Shown here one piece after another: positions 12,195 to 24,944 of a stretch of DNA of 64,000 bases. Where the stretch lies: assembly GCF_003265705.1 (NCBI RefSeq), contig NW_020312903.1:24596107-24660106 (forward strand). Direction: 5' to 3'. The notes beneath the pieces were generated by a model. That model saw only the letters and a program-made list of their open reading frames with translations. It did not search any database and was not told where the DNA came from. The DNA comes from Callorhinus ursinus (Eukaryota > Chordata > Mammalia > Carnivora > Otariidae). Position 1 is the first letter of the stretch, and each line of letters starts with the position of its first letter. Position numbers and translations under genes: made by a program.

Positions 12195-12425
12195 GCCCAT
12201 TCAAATGTCCATTCATTCATCCATTCGTCCAACAATATTTCCAAAGACTTTCTATGTAGAGGAAGAAGACAGGAAAGATATAAGTTGACAAAGAGAGATG
12301 ATAATTTCATAAGTGGCCCGATTGACAATAGAACCTGATGCTGTAACACAGTGTCTAAGATAGGAGGGAAACAACTTTAGAGTATTCAAGGAAGGATTTT
12401 CTAAGAAGGTATCATTTGAGTTGTG
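12195..12425 (-). repeat. L2 3'-end fragment
   Basis: Read on the minus strand, the end 'ggacgaatggatgaatgaatgg' preceded by a block like 'aaatccttccttgaatac' and 'gccacttatgaaattatc' matches the layout of an L2 3' region. An open frame of 145 codons on the minus strand overlaps this region and is best explained by chance in L2 and neighbouring DNA. Confidence 0.6.
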
Positions 12426-13562
12426 CACTTTGGGCATCAAATTCCCTTCTATACCAGATTGTTTTAGGGACAGGGAATCTGCATTTCCTACCTGTGTATA
12501 TCTCACAACACCTCGCGAATTGTCTGCTTGGAACAAATACTTGTGAAGAGGGCAGAAATGAGGAGGTGAAGTCACTTCTCCATCCCATACTTTACAGACA
12601 CATGAAGGAGAATGTGCACAACTAGGAGAGAAAAACTTGGACGCCCACGGAGTCCTCTCCTTCCCAAGGAGGAGAGTGACATATCTCATTGGTTCATTAG
12701 GGGGAAGAGCCTGAGCCTGTCAGGCCCTGCCCTGATATTCCTTTCTAGCAGTGTTGCCTCAAGATACACACTTTCTCTGCTTTCTGAAAGCATCTCTGCC
12801 TCTGCCAAGGGGAGACGTCCGCATTTCTGAGTGTATGGATTTTATTCTGAAGGGGAGAAATGAGGAGGCCCAATGGTAGACACATATCTGAAACATATTT
12901 TCTATTTCAACTTATTAATTATAGGGCTGTGGTTTTTTTGATCTCTCTCTCTCTTGCTCTATCTTAAAAAAAAAAAACAGAACTCAAGACTGCTTGATGA
13001 ATGAATGAAGGAGTGTACACCAAGTAGAGGTTGATAACCCACCCTCCTATTTCGGCCTTCTATTTGGGCTTATTAAAAGTCACTGCTCTTGGAAGATTGA
13101 GGAAATAAAACAAGAATCTAAATCAGTATCCTCTTAGTAGAATTGTCTCACCTGGCAGCCAAGAGAGCCACAACAATGTGGCAAAGATATGTTGGGACTT
13201 TTTTTCTCCAAACTAAAGCCCTCTCAACTTTAAAGAATAGAGGTCTGAGTGCTAAATATCTTTGCAACCAAGCTTAATGAGAAGTTATATCAGGGAGAAT
13301 GCTTTACATACATAAAGAGGCAAGTTTCACGCATTACTAATCAGCCAAGTATCCTCATTTATTTCAATACAACTTTGTGTGCCTGAAGACTGGTATTTTA
13401 GAAGCTAGGAATTTTAAATTCTCAAGACATTGAAATAACCCTAAATATTCCATGATTAAACAATTGTTACATAGGAGACTAATATCTAATATTCTTTCAC
13501 ATAAACTAGAACTGATGTATAGCAGGTACTCCCCAGACCCTCTTGAGGTTTTATTTTTTAAT
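12426..13562. other. Unassigned sequence
   Basis: No gene is seen. At 12941-12977 'ctctctctctcttgctctat' runs into a 12-A tract and looks like the bare 3' tail of a decayed Can-SINE, but no body remains. Confidence 0.45.
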
Positions 13563-13773
13563 TTATTTTTTTAAAGATTTTATTTATTTATTTATTTGAG
13601 AGAGAGAGAGAGTGAGAGAGAGAAAGCATGAGCAGGCGGGAGGGGGAGAGGGAGAGGGAGAAGCACACTCCCCATGGAGCAGGGAGCCCAGTGTGGGCTC
13701 GATCCCAGGACCCTGGGATCTTGACCTGAGCTGAAGGCAGACGCTTAACCGACTGAGCCACCCAGGTGCCCCC
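13563..13773 (-). mobile_element. Can-SINE, reverse orientation
   Basis: The copy is essentially full length: 'aaagattttatttattta', a long GA tract, 'gagcagggagcccagtgtg', 'gatcccaggaccctgggatc' and 'ccgactgagccacccaggtg'. Flanks 'cctcttgaggtttt' and 'cctcgaggttctt' are similar and may be a mutated target duplication. Confidence 0.95.
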
Positions 13774-16209
13774 GCCCCTGGCCTCGAGGTTCTTGAGAAA
13801 CCCGTTTCTGTACCACATTTTAACTCATTAAGAAAAGCTTATTGGATCTTATTGGGAGGAAAAATCTTTTAAAAAATATTTAACATCATCAAAATTAAAG
13901 TTATTGAGGAAAAAATAAAATAATTCTCAATATCAATGCACTTGTTAGGAATAGCTCCTCCAGGAAAATTCCCAGCATCCCATCTATGTCTAAACAGTAC
14001 ATTGCTAAAATAAAGACCATGAGTCACACCAAAGAACTAGAATCCTAAATTCATCAGCAAAGCAAAATACAAGTGAGCATCACTTTGTTTTGTTTTAAAA
14101 AGTGACATTCAAACCTTTTCTTCTAATTCTCTTAAAGATTTAATGTTTTCTAGCATTATTTCTTTTCTAGAGTGGTCACCTCTTCCTCTACAATAAGCAC
14201 CAGACGATTTCTGGGAAGCAGACTGTACCAATATTATTCTGGTAGAATATGGCAATTACCTAACAATTTTACTGTCACTGAAAAAAAAATTTTAAAATAA
14301 AATCTTCACTGCATACAACTCAACACCCTCCTATATCCTACAGGACATTAATTTAGATTTTAATTCATGTATTCCACCATTTAGAACTTTTTCAATTTCC
14401 TCTTCATGAATTCAATGTTTTGATTTGAATACACTGGAAGGGAATTGAAGCTGAAGCCATTACGGTCGGGTGTGATTACTGTATGCACGGGCTCACCTAT
14501 TAACAATTTCCAACAACATCTGAAATGGAAACACCAACCGCTGAGGTTATTCCACTGAAGCTAGGTATCCTTCAGCGATGATCTCACCATCTAATCACAT
14601 TTTTCACAAGTTATTAAAAAGACAGTGTTGGCTAGGTGGAAGAAGCACCGAGCTTCACTGAATCTAAAACTATCACAATCAAAGAGGCCATTTATAGTTG
14701 TTGGCCACTTGGCATTGGATAAACACCAAACTGTACTTAAACATTACCTCTCAATGGGTCTCTTATAAATTTCCACACCACATGTTTGTGTACAAATTGT
14801 TACCCATTCAGAAATCTGTGAGCACCCATCAGCTGGTTGAGTCTTGGCCTTAGGGGAAAGGGGTATTTGGGCAGCTTTTGGTAAGAAAAAGTTGGTCCCA
14901 AATCTCTCACATTTAAATGAATTTTCCAAAGGAGGAAAATTCAGAACTGGGAATAGCTCTAACTCCCCCAATCTATACTTGACTACATACAATCTAGGTT
15001 CAACTCATCCTCTGATACCTCCACATAGGAGCACAGCAGAACTCTGGAGTACACTCTGATCTGCTCACTCATGGGCTTGCCCTCTCCTTCATAATGGATA
15101 GTCCCAGGCCCATTATGCTTTGATGCTCTTTTCTTTATCTTTCGCAAGTTGGCACAGCAAAAACAGTTCTTCTATTCTGCTAGTAACACCACTATCTTTT
15201 TTTTTCTTTTCAAACAATGATCTATTTTTCCACTCATGAACTAACGTAGTGAATGACACATATTTTAAAAATATGAAAAATAAATTAATCCTTTGTTAGA
15301 CTTAGTCTTTCAGGCTTGTCTAAAAAATAATAATATGAAATATTCTGGCAATTACTCATGTTAATAATACAAGACAGACGTAGGATTTATAAAATATATA
15401 TATATAAGACTAATTAAAATAGGGTAAATAAATATGTTTTATTTGGGAGAGACGGGGGTAGGGGGATACTTTTCCACTCTTCTGGTGTTTCCTTTTTCAT
15501 GGAGGGGACTCCAATAGGGTAACATTTCTAGCCTTTCTCTATCCCATCACTTACTTCTCCCAAGGTGTAAATAATGACTTAAAATTATTGGTAAAAGCAG
15601 TGAAAAACGGGGAGTTTCAGTCTCTTCTTCTCTTTGTCCTTGGAGCCAGGGTGTTTGCAGGATATGTATTTGTTTTGCTTCTCTGTGCTCACACCCTAAG
15701 CATGAAGGCTTGGCCCCAAAGCCAGGGTTAGTTGTGCTAAGTCTATCTAATTCTCTGGTTCTGTATTAAATATTCCACCTTCCTTCAGATATAAACCACC
15801 ATCTGCAATATTATCAATAATGCTGCTTTCCTCTTTTGTCTTGTATCTCAGTTGTTCAGAATTCAGGTAGGGAATATTCACTTTTGTTTCTTAGGCTCCC
15901 CAAACCCTAGATGGTTTGAAGAACCACAACAAATTAAGTAAAATGCAATGATACCACCTACTAGAAGGGATAATCCCAAGATCATTACTGTATGTTTGGA
16001 ATAGTCAAGGGACTTAAATACCCATTCTTTTCTCATGTTGTTTTAGGTTTTTTTTCCTGACCTACCAGAGAATCATAAAAGTGTTTTAGCATATTATGGC
16101 AATTACCTGAATCACCTGCTCAAATATATAATAGGACATTAATATTTGCAAAAGTTAATTTTTTTAACTACAGAGCAATTAATTCATATGAGGTAATAGT
16201 CAAAGAATA
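13774..16209. other. Repeat-poor stretch
   Basis: No gene or clear transposon is seen in about 2.4 kb. The part at 14440-14640 keeps several CpGs ('tacggtcgggtg', 'caaccgctgagg', 'cagcgatgatc') with homeodomain-like sites and may be conserved. The part at 15240-15420 is AT-rich with a ta run. Confidence 0.45.
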
Positions 16210-16435
16210 ATTAATAGCTAACACTTTCGAGCACTATGTGAAAATAATCCTGCTGAAGACATTATATCTTATTTAAACTTGAAAACAGCTCTATTAGGAC
16301 CACTATTATCATTTCCACTTAAAAATGTTAAAATTCAAGCATGGAAAGTTGGAGTTGGAGGATATAGAGCTCTTTCAGGATTGAAAGCCAGGTCTGTTTG
16401 ACCTCAAGGTCCATGTGCTCTAAAATGTTTGCTGT
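16210..16435 (-). repeat. MIR element
   Basis: The order 'gctaacactttcgagcactatgtg', 'cattatatcttatttaaac', 'gctctattaggaccactattatcat', 'ttaaaattcaagcatggaaa' and 'aaagccaggtctgtttgacctc' is that of a reversed MIR. It is old and diverged but nearly complete. Confidence 0.7.
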
Positions 16436-16959
16436 TCAAATCTCAACAGTATGCAAAAACACCCACGCATTAATCAAGAACACGGCACTGCAAAATTCAT
16501 AGATTTCATTAGAAACCCGTTGTCTTTAAACAAAAGATTTGCCTAAAAGATAATACGTAAAATGAGGATTCTTCAGGTTTCAAGGAACAGAGATGCAGGG
16601 AGATCATTTCAGTAATTGGAGATCTATCCTCAGGACACATGGGAAAGTAAGAACTAAAGGAAGCAATCCCAATTGCCATGTAGTCAAAGCTTATGCAGAA
16701 CCAAGATGCTGTCCAGCATCTTGTAAAAACAACTTCAGCAGCACCTCAGTGAATGCAAACATTTACACCCTGACACAACAGTGGCTCAACAGCTCCATTC
16801 ATTTGTTTCTCTCTCCGTGTGCTTCTTTTTTTTCCTGTTCTGCTCCTAACGGCCTTTAATCTTCTCCATGACTTCTGCTTTCTGTAGACATCAATTGCTT
16901 CATGGCTTTCGTTACAGATGAGCCCAACTTAGATCATTGGCTTTCTGACTTGTTCAGAG
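16436..16959. other. Unassigned sequence
   Basis: No gene or repeat was recognised. Confidence 0.4.
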
Positions 16960-17178
16960 TCAAGCTATCGTAGGTTGATGGATTATTGTTTTCATGCTTT
17001 TGACTTCATCCTCCTCTAATGCTGTATAACAAGCAATTTTCTTCCTGAAGCAGACTTTCTTTTGCTCATCCTGAAACCTCTTCTTTGATGTCTCATCATG
17101 TTTGATCCTAATTATTTCAAAGAAAGACAATGCCTTTGATGATATCCTTACTTGCTTAAAGAGGCATATAGATTTGGT
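16960..17178 (-). pseudogene. Lysine-rich open frame, possible coding remnant
   Basis: On the minus strand a frame stays open for about 72 codons from an in-frame TAG (17179-17181) to a TGA (16960-16962), with no starting ATG. It is unusually charged, including the stretch KHDETSKKRFQDEQKKVCF and then ALEEDEVKSMKT. The codons look more like coding sequence than like random AT-rich DNA. I do not recognise the protein. A decayed processed pseudogene or an old transposase piece is possible, and so is chance. Confidence 0.2.
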
Positions 17179-17334
17179 CTAAGACACAGTATGCAGCCAT
17201 TTCATTTAAAATTTTTCTCTACTTCTGTGTCAGTCCATCAGTTTTTCATTGTGTTTTTTTTAAGCATTACTGATGATGTTGCCAGGTGACTAGGGTAGCA
17301 TGCATTGGTATTAACAACCTATGCAGGGTTACAG

Positions 17335-17925
17335 TGGTAAATATATGTTTTAATCATTATTGCCACATAAAATTGGAAGGCGCAAGGGGAGCCATCTGTG
17401 GGGGTTTTCTCGGTAGACATCATATTCTCCTCCATCGCCTTGGGTAGTGATACATTCCACCATCCTGTCCATAGAGATAGATGTTAACCATCGTATCCCT
17501 TGCCCTTGACCACAGTAAGTGGCCCAGGAATGGATTCATGACCCAAACAAAATCAATCAGAGCCCTTTGACAGTAGGCTAACAGTTCCTCTTTAGAAAAA
17601 TTCTCTAAAAATGTGCTTCCAATGTTGTCCACTAATCACTATTTTTACAACAGGGGAAAAAAAAAAACTTGTCTACCATAGAAGGAAACAGAATCAAAGA
17701 GAGACAAGCAAAGAGAGATGGGAGGGAGAGAGAGACAGAGAGAGAGAGAGGAAAACTTCTGATTGAGGCCGAGCCCCAGTTCTTATTCCTTAACCCCCCC
17801 AGGAGTGCCCAAGCCCTGAAGTTGTTCCTTTATATTGTGAGTTACTCTAGTGCCTTTCCAATAAATCTTTTTTATTGCTTAAACTTATTTGTGTTAGATT
17901 TCCATCACTTGCAACTGTAAGTGCT
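17335..17925 (+). mobile_element. ERVL/MaLR-type solo LTR
   Basis: The block 'cttgcccttgaccacagtaag', 'aggaatggattcatgaccca', a GA-rich stretch at 17690-17755, 'ccaataaatcttttttattg' (polyadenylation signal) and the end 'catcacttgcaactgtaag' follow an LTR of the MLT1 or related class. Ends are approximate and no target duplication is seen. Confidence 0.55.
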
Positions 17926-18084
17926 ATGATATAGCATCCTTCTTAGATGATCACACATCTGTACTCCCTAATACAGAAAACCCTGAGTGTGTCTCTCAAA
18001 TTCTATCTGGTAGAAACCATCTTTGTTTAACAGACTTCCCATTCAAGGCCACTTGAGTGTGCCTCTAATTCGCCATGTGTAGCA

Positions 18085-18570
18085 CAAACAAATTCATCCT
18101 TTATCCCCCAAATACGTTTCCTATGCAACTTCCTATGCATTTCCTCATTATCCCTTCCTATTCATTTTCTCACTTCCTATTCATTTTCTCTGGAATAGCA
18201 GTTCAGATTCTTTATGCAAACCTGTGTATCTGTTTTCTGTCTCCTCTGTCTTCTGCATGCCACTTCCCCAGTCATTTATTTCGATGTCATTTTGAGCAAC
18301 ACCATTCAACTTCAGATGAAATTTTAAAATTTGTACGCTAAGTCTAAACTTCTCAAATTGAAATTCAAGGTTATTTTTGTGGCCTATCCTTATCATTTCT
18401 ACCTAAGCTTTCACTGTTTTCTTTCAGAAATCTCACAATTACCCAAATAATGTCCCCCAGTCACATATTTATGTTTCTAGCTCTGCACCATCTATTTTAC
18501 CTAGGATGCCTTCCCTATTTTCATCTTATTTTCTAAGCTTTGTCGAGCTCTGTTTTTTCCTTGGAGAATG
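18085..18570 (+). repeat. L2 fragment
   Basis: The later part, 'aggatgccttccctattttc' after 'catatttatgtttctagctc', and the general CT-rich composition follow the L2 3' portion ('gaatgccttcccc...'). It holds an internal 18-bp direct repeat at 18154-18171 and 18173-18190. Confidence 0.5.
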
Positions 18571-19014
18571 TGTTTGCCCAGAGGCTAGATAAACCAATCA
18601 AGAGGAATTGAAACTCAATGTGGTGGTAGAGGAAAAACATTCAGATAAATATGTAAATCAGTTTCCTATGGAAAACAAGTAGCTAAGATATTCAAAGAAG
18701 GAAAATATTGTGGGAGGTGCCAGCGAGTCATATGAGAAAACAATTGGACGAGCAGCCATTAATTACAGTTAGAACCTCAATATATTATTGTGCAGGTCCC
18801 AAGTAATGTGAATTTTAAATTTTAAGAAAAAAAATTAAAATCGAAGTGTAGACTTTGTTGAGTTCTATAAAGAGGGGATTACAGTGTTAGAAGGACATAC
18901 AGACCTACAAAGAGTGGCATAGTTTTATGTTCTCCGAGAAAAACCAGTATCTTAAGCGGTAAAGATTACTGAAGAACATCTAGGAGATAATTTTTTTTTT
19001 TTAAAGAGCAACGA

Positions 19015-19201
19015 ATGGGATGCTCAGTCGGTTAAGTGTCTGCCTTCAGCTCAGGTCATGATCCCAGGGTTCTGGGATCAAATCTGGCATCAGGCTCCTT
19101 GCTCAGTGGGGAGCCTGCTTCTCCTTCTGCCTGCTGCTCCCCCTGCTTGTGCTCCCTCTCTCTCTCCTACAAATAAATACAATCTTTTAAAAAATAAAAT
19201 A
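19015..19201 (+). mobile_element. Can-SINE with a shortened head
   Basis: From 'gctcagtcggttaagtgtct' the copy is typical: 'gctcaggtcatgatcccagg', 'gctcagtggggagcctgctt', CT tract, 'aaataaatacaatctttt'. The first bases of the head are missing. Flanks aaagagcaacga (19003-19014) and aaagagcaatga (19202-19213) are a target duplication with one mismatch. Confidence 0.94.
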
Positions 19202-19489
19202 AAAGAGCAATGATTGTCCCAGTGAGATTTTGCTATGGGGTTAGACGTTGGATCCCAGGGTTAATGTTGGAGTTTGTGGTAAAATTAAAATAGAGGCCAC
19301 CAAAAGGGGAATCAGAAACTTCCTCAGAAATAAGACTTAGCAGTATGTTGAAAGAATCATTTGACTCAAAACAGTGTCTTACAAGTTCTCTACGAGCTTT
19401 GCTGAAAATTAAAACTCCCAGAGAGAGGAGGAATTATCCAAGGGAAATTACTTAGACCCTAATTATGACCAATAAAGAGGATTGAATGG

Positions 19490-20250
19490 AAAAATGAGTA
19501 AGATGCAAAACTTGCAAAAAGATGTTAAAATACCATGAAACTGTTGGCCTGAAGAGAGCTGGCATGACTGTATGAATGCCAAGCACAATATGCTTTAAGA
19601 CAGAAAGCACAATCAGGAGATTAAAAAATGGTCTCTACATAATAATAAAAATAATACTTAACAGGGAAGTATGACAATTTAAAGTCAGCATTTACCTAAG
19701 AACAAATCTCAGAATACAGTTGAGATGACTATCTAGAGAAATTAGAAATCCTGTTACCATAGTGAGAAGTTAAAAAATATCTGCATACCTCCCCTGGTAA
19801 TTGGAATATTCAGCAGACAAATAGTCAATAAGAATATAAAAGATTTGAACATATCTATTAATATATTTGGTCTGATGATGCATATATAGAACCACGCATA
19901 CAAAGATCTAAGACTACACAATTTTTTCAAGCTCACATGATATTTTTACAAAAAATTTATCATGCACCAAACAATAAAATGAGCTTCAAATAGCAAAAAA
20001 TAGGTGTCATGTAGAGCACATTCTTAATGATAAAGTACTTCATTTAGGTATGTATGATTTTTAAATACTTAAAGAAAAACACATTTGCAAAGTGTAAAAA
20101 GTATTTAACTCAGATTTAAAAAATAATGGAAATTGGTATAAGTTTAAAATATCCAAATGTAAAAATGATGCATGTTCAAACTTGTTAAACACAACCTTTC
20201 ATGATATGAATATTCAATACGATGAATTGCAAATTTTTGCCCAAATTCAC
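19490..20250 (+). mobile_element. Old L1 remnant, ORF2 endonuclease region
   Basis: The blocks 'attgaatggaaaaatgag', 'ccatgaaactgttggcctg', 'aatattcagcagacaaatag', 'aatataaaagatttgaacat' and 'atatatagaaccacgcatac' follow an old L1 ORF2 upstream of the reverse transcriptase. It is heavily mutated and non-coding. Confidence 0.55.
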
Positions 20251-21261
20251 TACCTTAGTTGAAACTGCCTATTAAAAATCAACATCTGTATACCAGGAAA
20301 AATGTTGAATTTGTACTTTACCCAGGGCCACAGAAGGCAATGTGGCTTTGGTCTATCCTTGGATTGTCTCCCAAGGATAGTATTTTGATCTTCTGCTATT
20401 TTAAAAGGCTACATTATCACTACATATTCCCTCATACTCCCTGGGCACTATGGTTTGCTTATACTGGGAAACTTGACATAGTACCAACCTGGGTCCAGTT
20501 GAAATTAGTATCTTTAACCTACTATTTCATTGACTATTTATATTATGGAACATACACTATGTATACATTATAAATGTCATTTGCACCTGATACTGCATCC
20601 TTATTTAATAGTGAAAACAAAAGAATAAATGGTTTTAGATGTTTTCTATTATACAAAAAGCCTTGTATTAAAGTTTTAGTGATACGTGAAGAAACTTGAC
20701 TGAGGGATTTGGATGGCCTGAGAATGCACTCTGTGTACCATTTAAAAATTGGAATAGAATATGCAAGAGTGTTCAGTCTAACATATTTCCAGGTACATAG
20801 TAGATATTGATAACAAAGGATGCCCATATTAACAATCATTGCATGAGGAAAATAAAACCTTAATACAAGTCTAAACAACTGAGGAAAAAATAATGCAAGA
20901 ATTTTATTTATGAGCATAGATATTGTAATCCTACATAAAATATTGTCAGAGAAAATGAAATGAAGCAAGATACACAAAAATATCATATACTTTATCTTAC
21001 ACACGCAAAGATTATTTTATATTTGAAAATCCAACTAACTATGCTAACAGATGAGAGAGAAAAACAGAATTGCAATAGATATGGGAAAAGGATTTGAAAA
21101 AAAAAAACTTTTTGAAAACTGGTCAGATGGAAACTTTCTTAACCAGTTAGAAGGTACCTGACATAGAACTATAGAAAACACACTTAAAAGTAAAACAAGA
21201 GAAGCATTTTCTTTAAAGTCACTAGAAGAGAAGAATCTCACCATTACCACTGTAAGTTACC
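20251..21261. other. Unassigned, partly L1-like
   Basis: A minus-strand open frame of 153 codons (20543-21004) is the longest in the window. Its composition is plain AT-rich noise, with many I, L, F and Y residues, and nothing recognisable. Parts near 20770-21000 may be decayed L1. Confidence 0.35.
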
Positions 21262-21800
21262 TACTGGTATGAAAGAAACTGCCCCCAAAACTTTGTGCTG
21301 TATGAAAACAATGATTTACTAATTCTCATGATTCTGTGAATTGACTGGGCTCATATGAGATGACTTGTCTATTCTATGTAAATTTCTCTTGGGCTTGTTA
21401 ATATGGCTTTAGTTTGGGCTGAAGAATTCAAGATGGCCTCAATCACATGCCCAGTTCCTACCCTGGGATAGTTGGGTCCTCTCTCACTCTACTTGGCTTT
21501 TCTCCCCTAGGGCCTCTTTCCTTCTATAGGCTTTCATTCCCTAGAATCTCTCTCTCTATGTGGACTCTTCAGTGGGAATGCTCAGGCTTCTTTACATTGC
21601 ATCTCAGGAATCCGAAGAGGGAAAAAGCAGAAACTACAAGGTTTCCTAAAGTATAGGCTTTTGAACTCAGACAGCACAATCTCTGCAATATTCTATTGCT
21701 TAAAATAAGCTAAATACTAGGCCAGATTTAGTGTAGGAGGAGATTACAGGAAGGTATGAATACAGAGAAGAATTTGCTCACTGGGCGTCATTTTGTATTG
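21262..21800 (-). mobile_element. MLT1-type solo LTR, reverse orientation
   Basis: The start reads like a reversed LTR end, with 'acaatgatttactaattctc', 'gattctgtgaattgactggg' and 'ctctcactctacttggcttt' in order, and the far side has 'ctctgcaatattctattgc'. This order is typical of older MLT1 LTRs. The exact ends are uncertain. Confidence 0.55.
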
Positions 21801-21879
21801 ATCTGTCACAGCTATTTCATTTCAAGTTTTATTAGATATTTTATCCATTGTACTAAAATGAGAAGGAAGAGAAGCATGA

Positions 21880-23560
21880 TAAAGATGATAAATGATATTA
21901 AGGATTGGGAGGAAACTTATTTAAGGATTATATGATTGTATACACAGAAAATCTAGGAGAATGAACAAAAAGAATGTAAGAACAAAACCATTACTGCCAA
22001 TAATCTGAATAGAAAATTAGTATGTAAAAATAACTTTTATATACCATAAACACAAAACTTTTAAATTATTTTATTTTTTATTTTAAAAGATATATACATT
22101 AGCAAAAAGTCAACATGAAGTATATAAGAATATCCAGCCAAGATGTTCAAGACCTATTTGAGAAAAATGAAAATATTTTATTGACTGGCATTTAGGAATA
22201 CCAAGTAAGTGGAGAGAGATTGCAAATGGAGAATTCCCAGTATCATAAAGCAGATAATTTTTCCAATATCAATCTATAAATTTAATGAAAATTACAAGTT
22301 TTTCCATGAAACCTAATAAACTAATTTTACAATTAATGTTAAAGAGTGAAAAGCCAAGAACAGTCAAGACAAATCTGAGAAGGAAGATGAATAAGGGTTG
22401 GGGTCTTGCCCTACTACATATAGAGACCTACTTAGAGAATTAATTAAGCCAATGTGCCATTGTTGTAGGGATATGTCATAGGGACAAATGAAAACAAACA
22501 GAATAGTCTAGAAACATGCATACATATTTTCAAAATTTACAAATGGTAGAAGCATGATTAGTAAGTAGTGGGAAAAGAGTGTGTTATGATCTTGACACAA
22601 TTACTCATCTAGAGGAAAAAATATATAATTTTATTCCTAACACATACTGCATAGTAATTTGGCTTTAAAATAGATTAAATATTTAATTGTATAAAGTAAA
22701 ACACTGAAATGTTTCTGATAAAAGGACAAATATTTTTAAGACTCTGAGTAAATAGGAAGCAAAAAGCACAAGGAATAAAGTAAAAGATAAATTGGATACA
22801 TTAACAATTATAAGCTCCTGCACATCCAAAGACACTATAAGAAATAGAAATGACAAACAACAGTACAAGAGAAAGCATATGCAATGACTCATCTGATAAT
22901 ACATTATTATCAAAAAATATTTTTAAGACCTTCAAATTAATAAGAAAATGAAGATAGAGAAATGAGCATACAATATGGACAGACAATATAGTTGGGAAAT
23001 CCAAAATGTCCAACAAATAAGTAAGAGTTATTCAGTTTTTCTGAAAATGACAAATGAAAATTAAAAATGACTTAGTAAATTTTAAGCCATCTGAAGATTA
23101 TACAAGTTTTTAAGAGAGTAGGGACATTCATATCATGCTCATAGAAGTAAGGATTTGTGCAATTTCTTTGGAGAGTATTTTGGCAATATAAACTTGAAAG
23201 TGCCTAGTGAAACCTTCACACATTTACCCTTGGAATATATAGACAAGAATGTTTCCTCAGCGTTGTTTATAATAACAGAAAAATGGAATCCAACCTATCA
23301 AAGTTGACGCATGAATACGTTTGGAATATCCATACAATGGAACAGCAGATAACTATAAGAATTGATAAAATAGAGCTATCTTATAAACACAGATAAATCT
23401 CACAAATACAATGTGGAGAGGGAAAAAAACAAAAGTAAGTTGCTTGAGGGCTGTATAATTTGATACCAATTATATAAAATTATAAAGTGTTCAAATCAAC
23501 CAAAATCATGCTTATATATGTTTAAATGTCTAGTAAAACTATTTTTAAATGATTTTGATT
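21880..23560 (+). mobile_element. Old L1 ORF2 3' half
   Basis: Recognisable segments include 'ggttggggtcttgccctact' (22398 on) and the late block 'gcgttgtttataataacaga' (23260 on), 'gaatccaacctatcaaagtt', 'ccatacaatggaacagcag', the standard C-terminal ORF2 order. Stops are frequent. This is a diverged L1M-type element with no intact ORF. Confidence 0.75.
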
Positions 23561-23716
23561 AAAAAAATTCAACACAGTAGTTAATTCAATTTCAAAAATA
23601 TCTGTAATGTTTTATTTCATAATCTTGATGGTAAGCCTATGGATGTCCATATTGTTATCTATAGTTTTGTGTACATGTCCTTGAAATATTATAAATATTA
23701 AAAAATAGAACTATAG

Positions 23717-23911
23717 GGGTCCCTGGGTGGCTCAGATGGTTAATCATCTGCCTTTGACTCAGGTCATGATCTCCAGGTCCTGGGATCCAGCCCCACAGTG
23801 GGTTCTCAGCTTAGCGGGGAGTCTGCTTCCTCTTCTCCTTCTGCCTCTCTCCTGGCTTGTGCTCTCTCTCTCTTTCTCTCTCAAATGAATAAATAAAAAA
23901 TCTTTAAAAAT
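23717..23911 (+). mobile_element. Can-SINE
   Basis: Head 'gggtccctgggtggctcaga', 'ctcaggtcatgatctccagg', CT tract and 'aaatgaataaataaaaaatc' are present. A perfect 12-bp target duplication, atagaactatag, lies at 23705-23716 and 23912-23923. Confidence 0.96.
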
Positions 23912-24004
23912 ATAGAACTATAGAGATTGGGAATGATGTAGGAAATTTGAAATTTGGCAAATGATGATCTCCTATTTTTAAAAAGAAAACAGGGACAGAT
24001 TTTT

Positions 24005-24125
24005 CATTCATCTTTCAACAAATATTTGTTGTAATTCCACTATGTGCCAGGCACTGTGCTAGGCGCTAGAGAAACAGCAGTGAAAAGAACAATGCCTTCA
24101 CTGCTTATATGGTATTTAAAATCAG
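24005..24125 (-). repeat. L2 3'-end fragment
   Basis: 'attcatctttcaacaaatat' followed by 'cactatgtgccaggcactg' and 'gaaacagcagtgaaaagaac' is the reversed L2 3' terminus. Confidence 0.75.
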
Positions 24126-24944
24126 AGTATTGCAAAAACCTACAGATAGGACTTATGTGGCTCTGACTCAAAAATTTTCTAATAGTTAAAGTGCTGGTGG
24201 CTTATGACAAAATAGAACAAGTCATACCAGGCTAACTTTATTTATTTAAGGCTAATTTCATTTATTTATTTTTAGGGGATCCCATTCTTTTTTGTAATAC
24301 TGTACAACTCAGCTCTCTACTTTGATCTACTAACATGCTGTTGTTTTGCTTGTTTTTTAATGGCGTGGGCAAAGTTATAGATGATATGTTTATTTTCCTT
24401 TTTCCACATGAAATTTTAAGAAATAAAAAATGTTAATATGCAAATACCAGTATACCAAATTAACCAAAATTATGTCAACATTCTTTTTTTTCCTCCAAAC
24501 CACACCACTTGTCATAAATTTACAAATACTCTCACGGCATGAATATTTATAAAATCACTCCCTAAAATTCGTGATTATCAATTGCAGCGGTTTGACTGGT
24601 TTGTCCCAACTATCTGTGAGTGATGTTGGAAGTTATATAAGCTTACAACTAACGATAGATCCCAAGTTTTCAAATGATTTTCTTTTTAAAAGAGCCTATG
24701 TAGTGAGTAGATACAACATATATCTCAGCAAAGAATATATTAATCACTATTACTTTAGGACACATTATATATATTGCCACTTTTCATTTTGCTTGGCTTT
24801 TGATCACAGCAACTTCTTAAAAATTTTGCAAAGGAGAGAATTGATGCCTTTAGTTACCAAGATTCAATGAAAAGAAAAGATACATCAGAGGAGAACATTT
24901 TGGCAATGCATAAAACATTAGTGCACCAAGGAACATGTCAGACA
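24126..24944. other. Unassigned sequence
   Basis: A 20-bp imperfect tandem duplication lies at 24229-24268 (aggctaactttatttattta and a near copy). No gene is seen. Confidence 0.45.

Noticed and set aside
12252..12689. 145-codon minus-strand frame
   Set aside because: Half of it lies in an L2 3' end; no recognisable domain.
20543..21004. Longest open frame, 153 codons, minus strand
   Set aside because: AT-driven composition full of I, L, F and Y, no domain, no splice or promoter context, and partly L1-like DNA.
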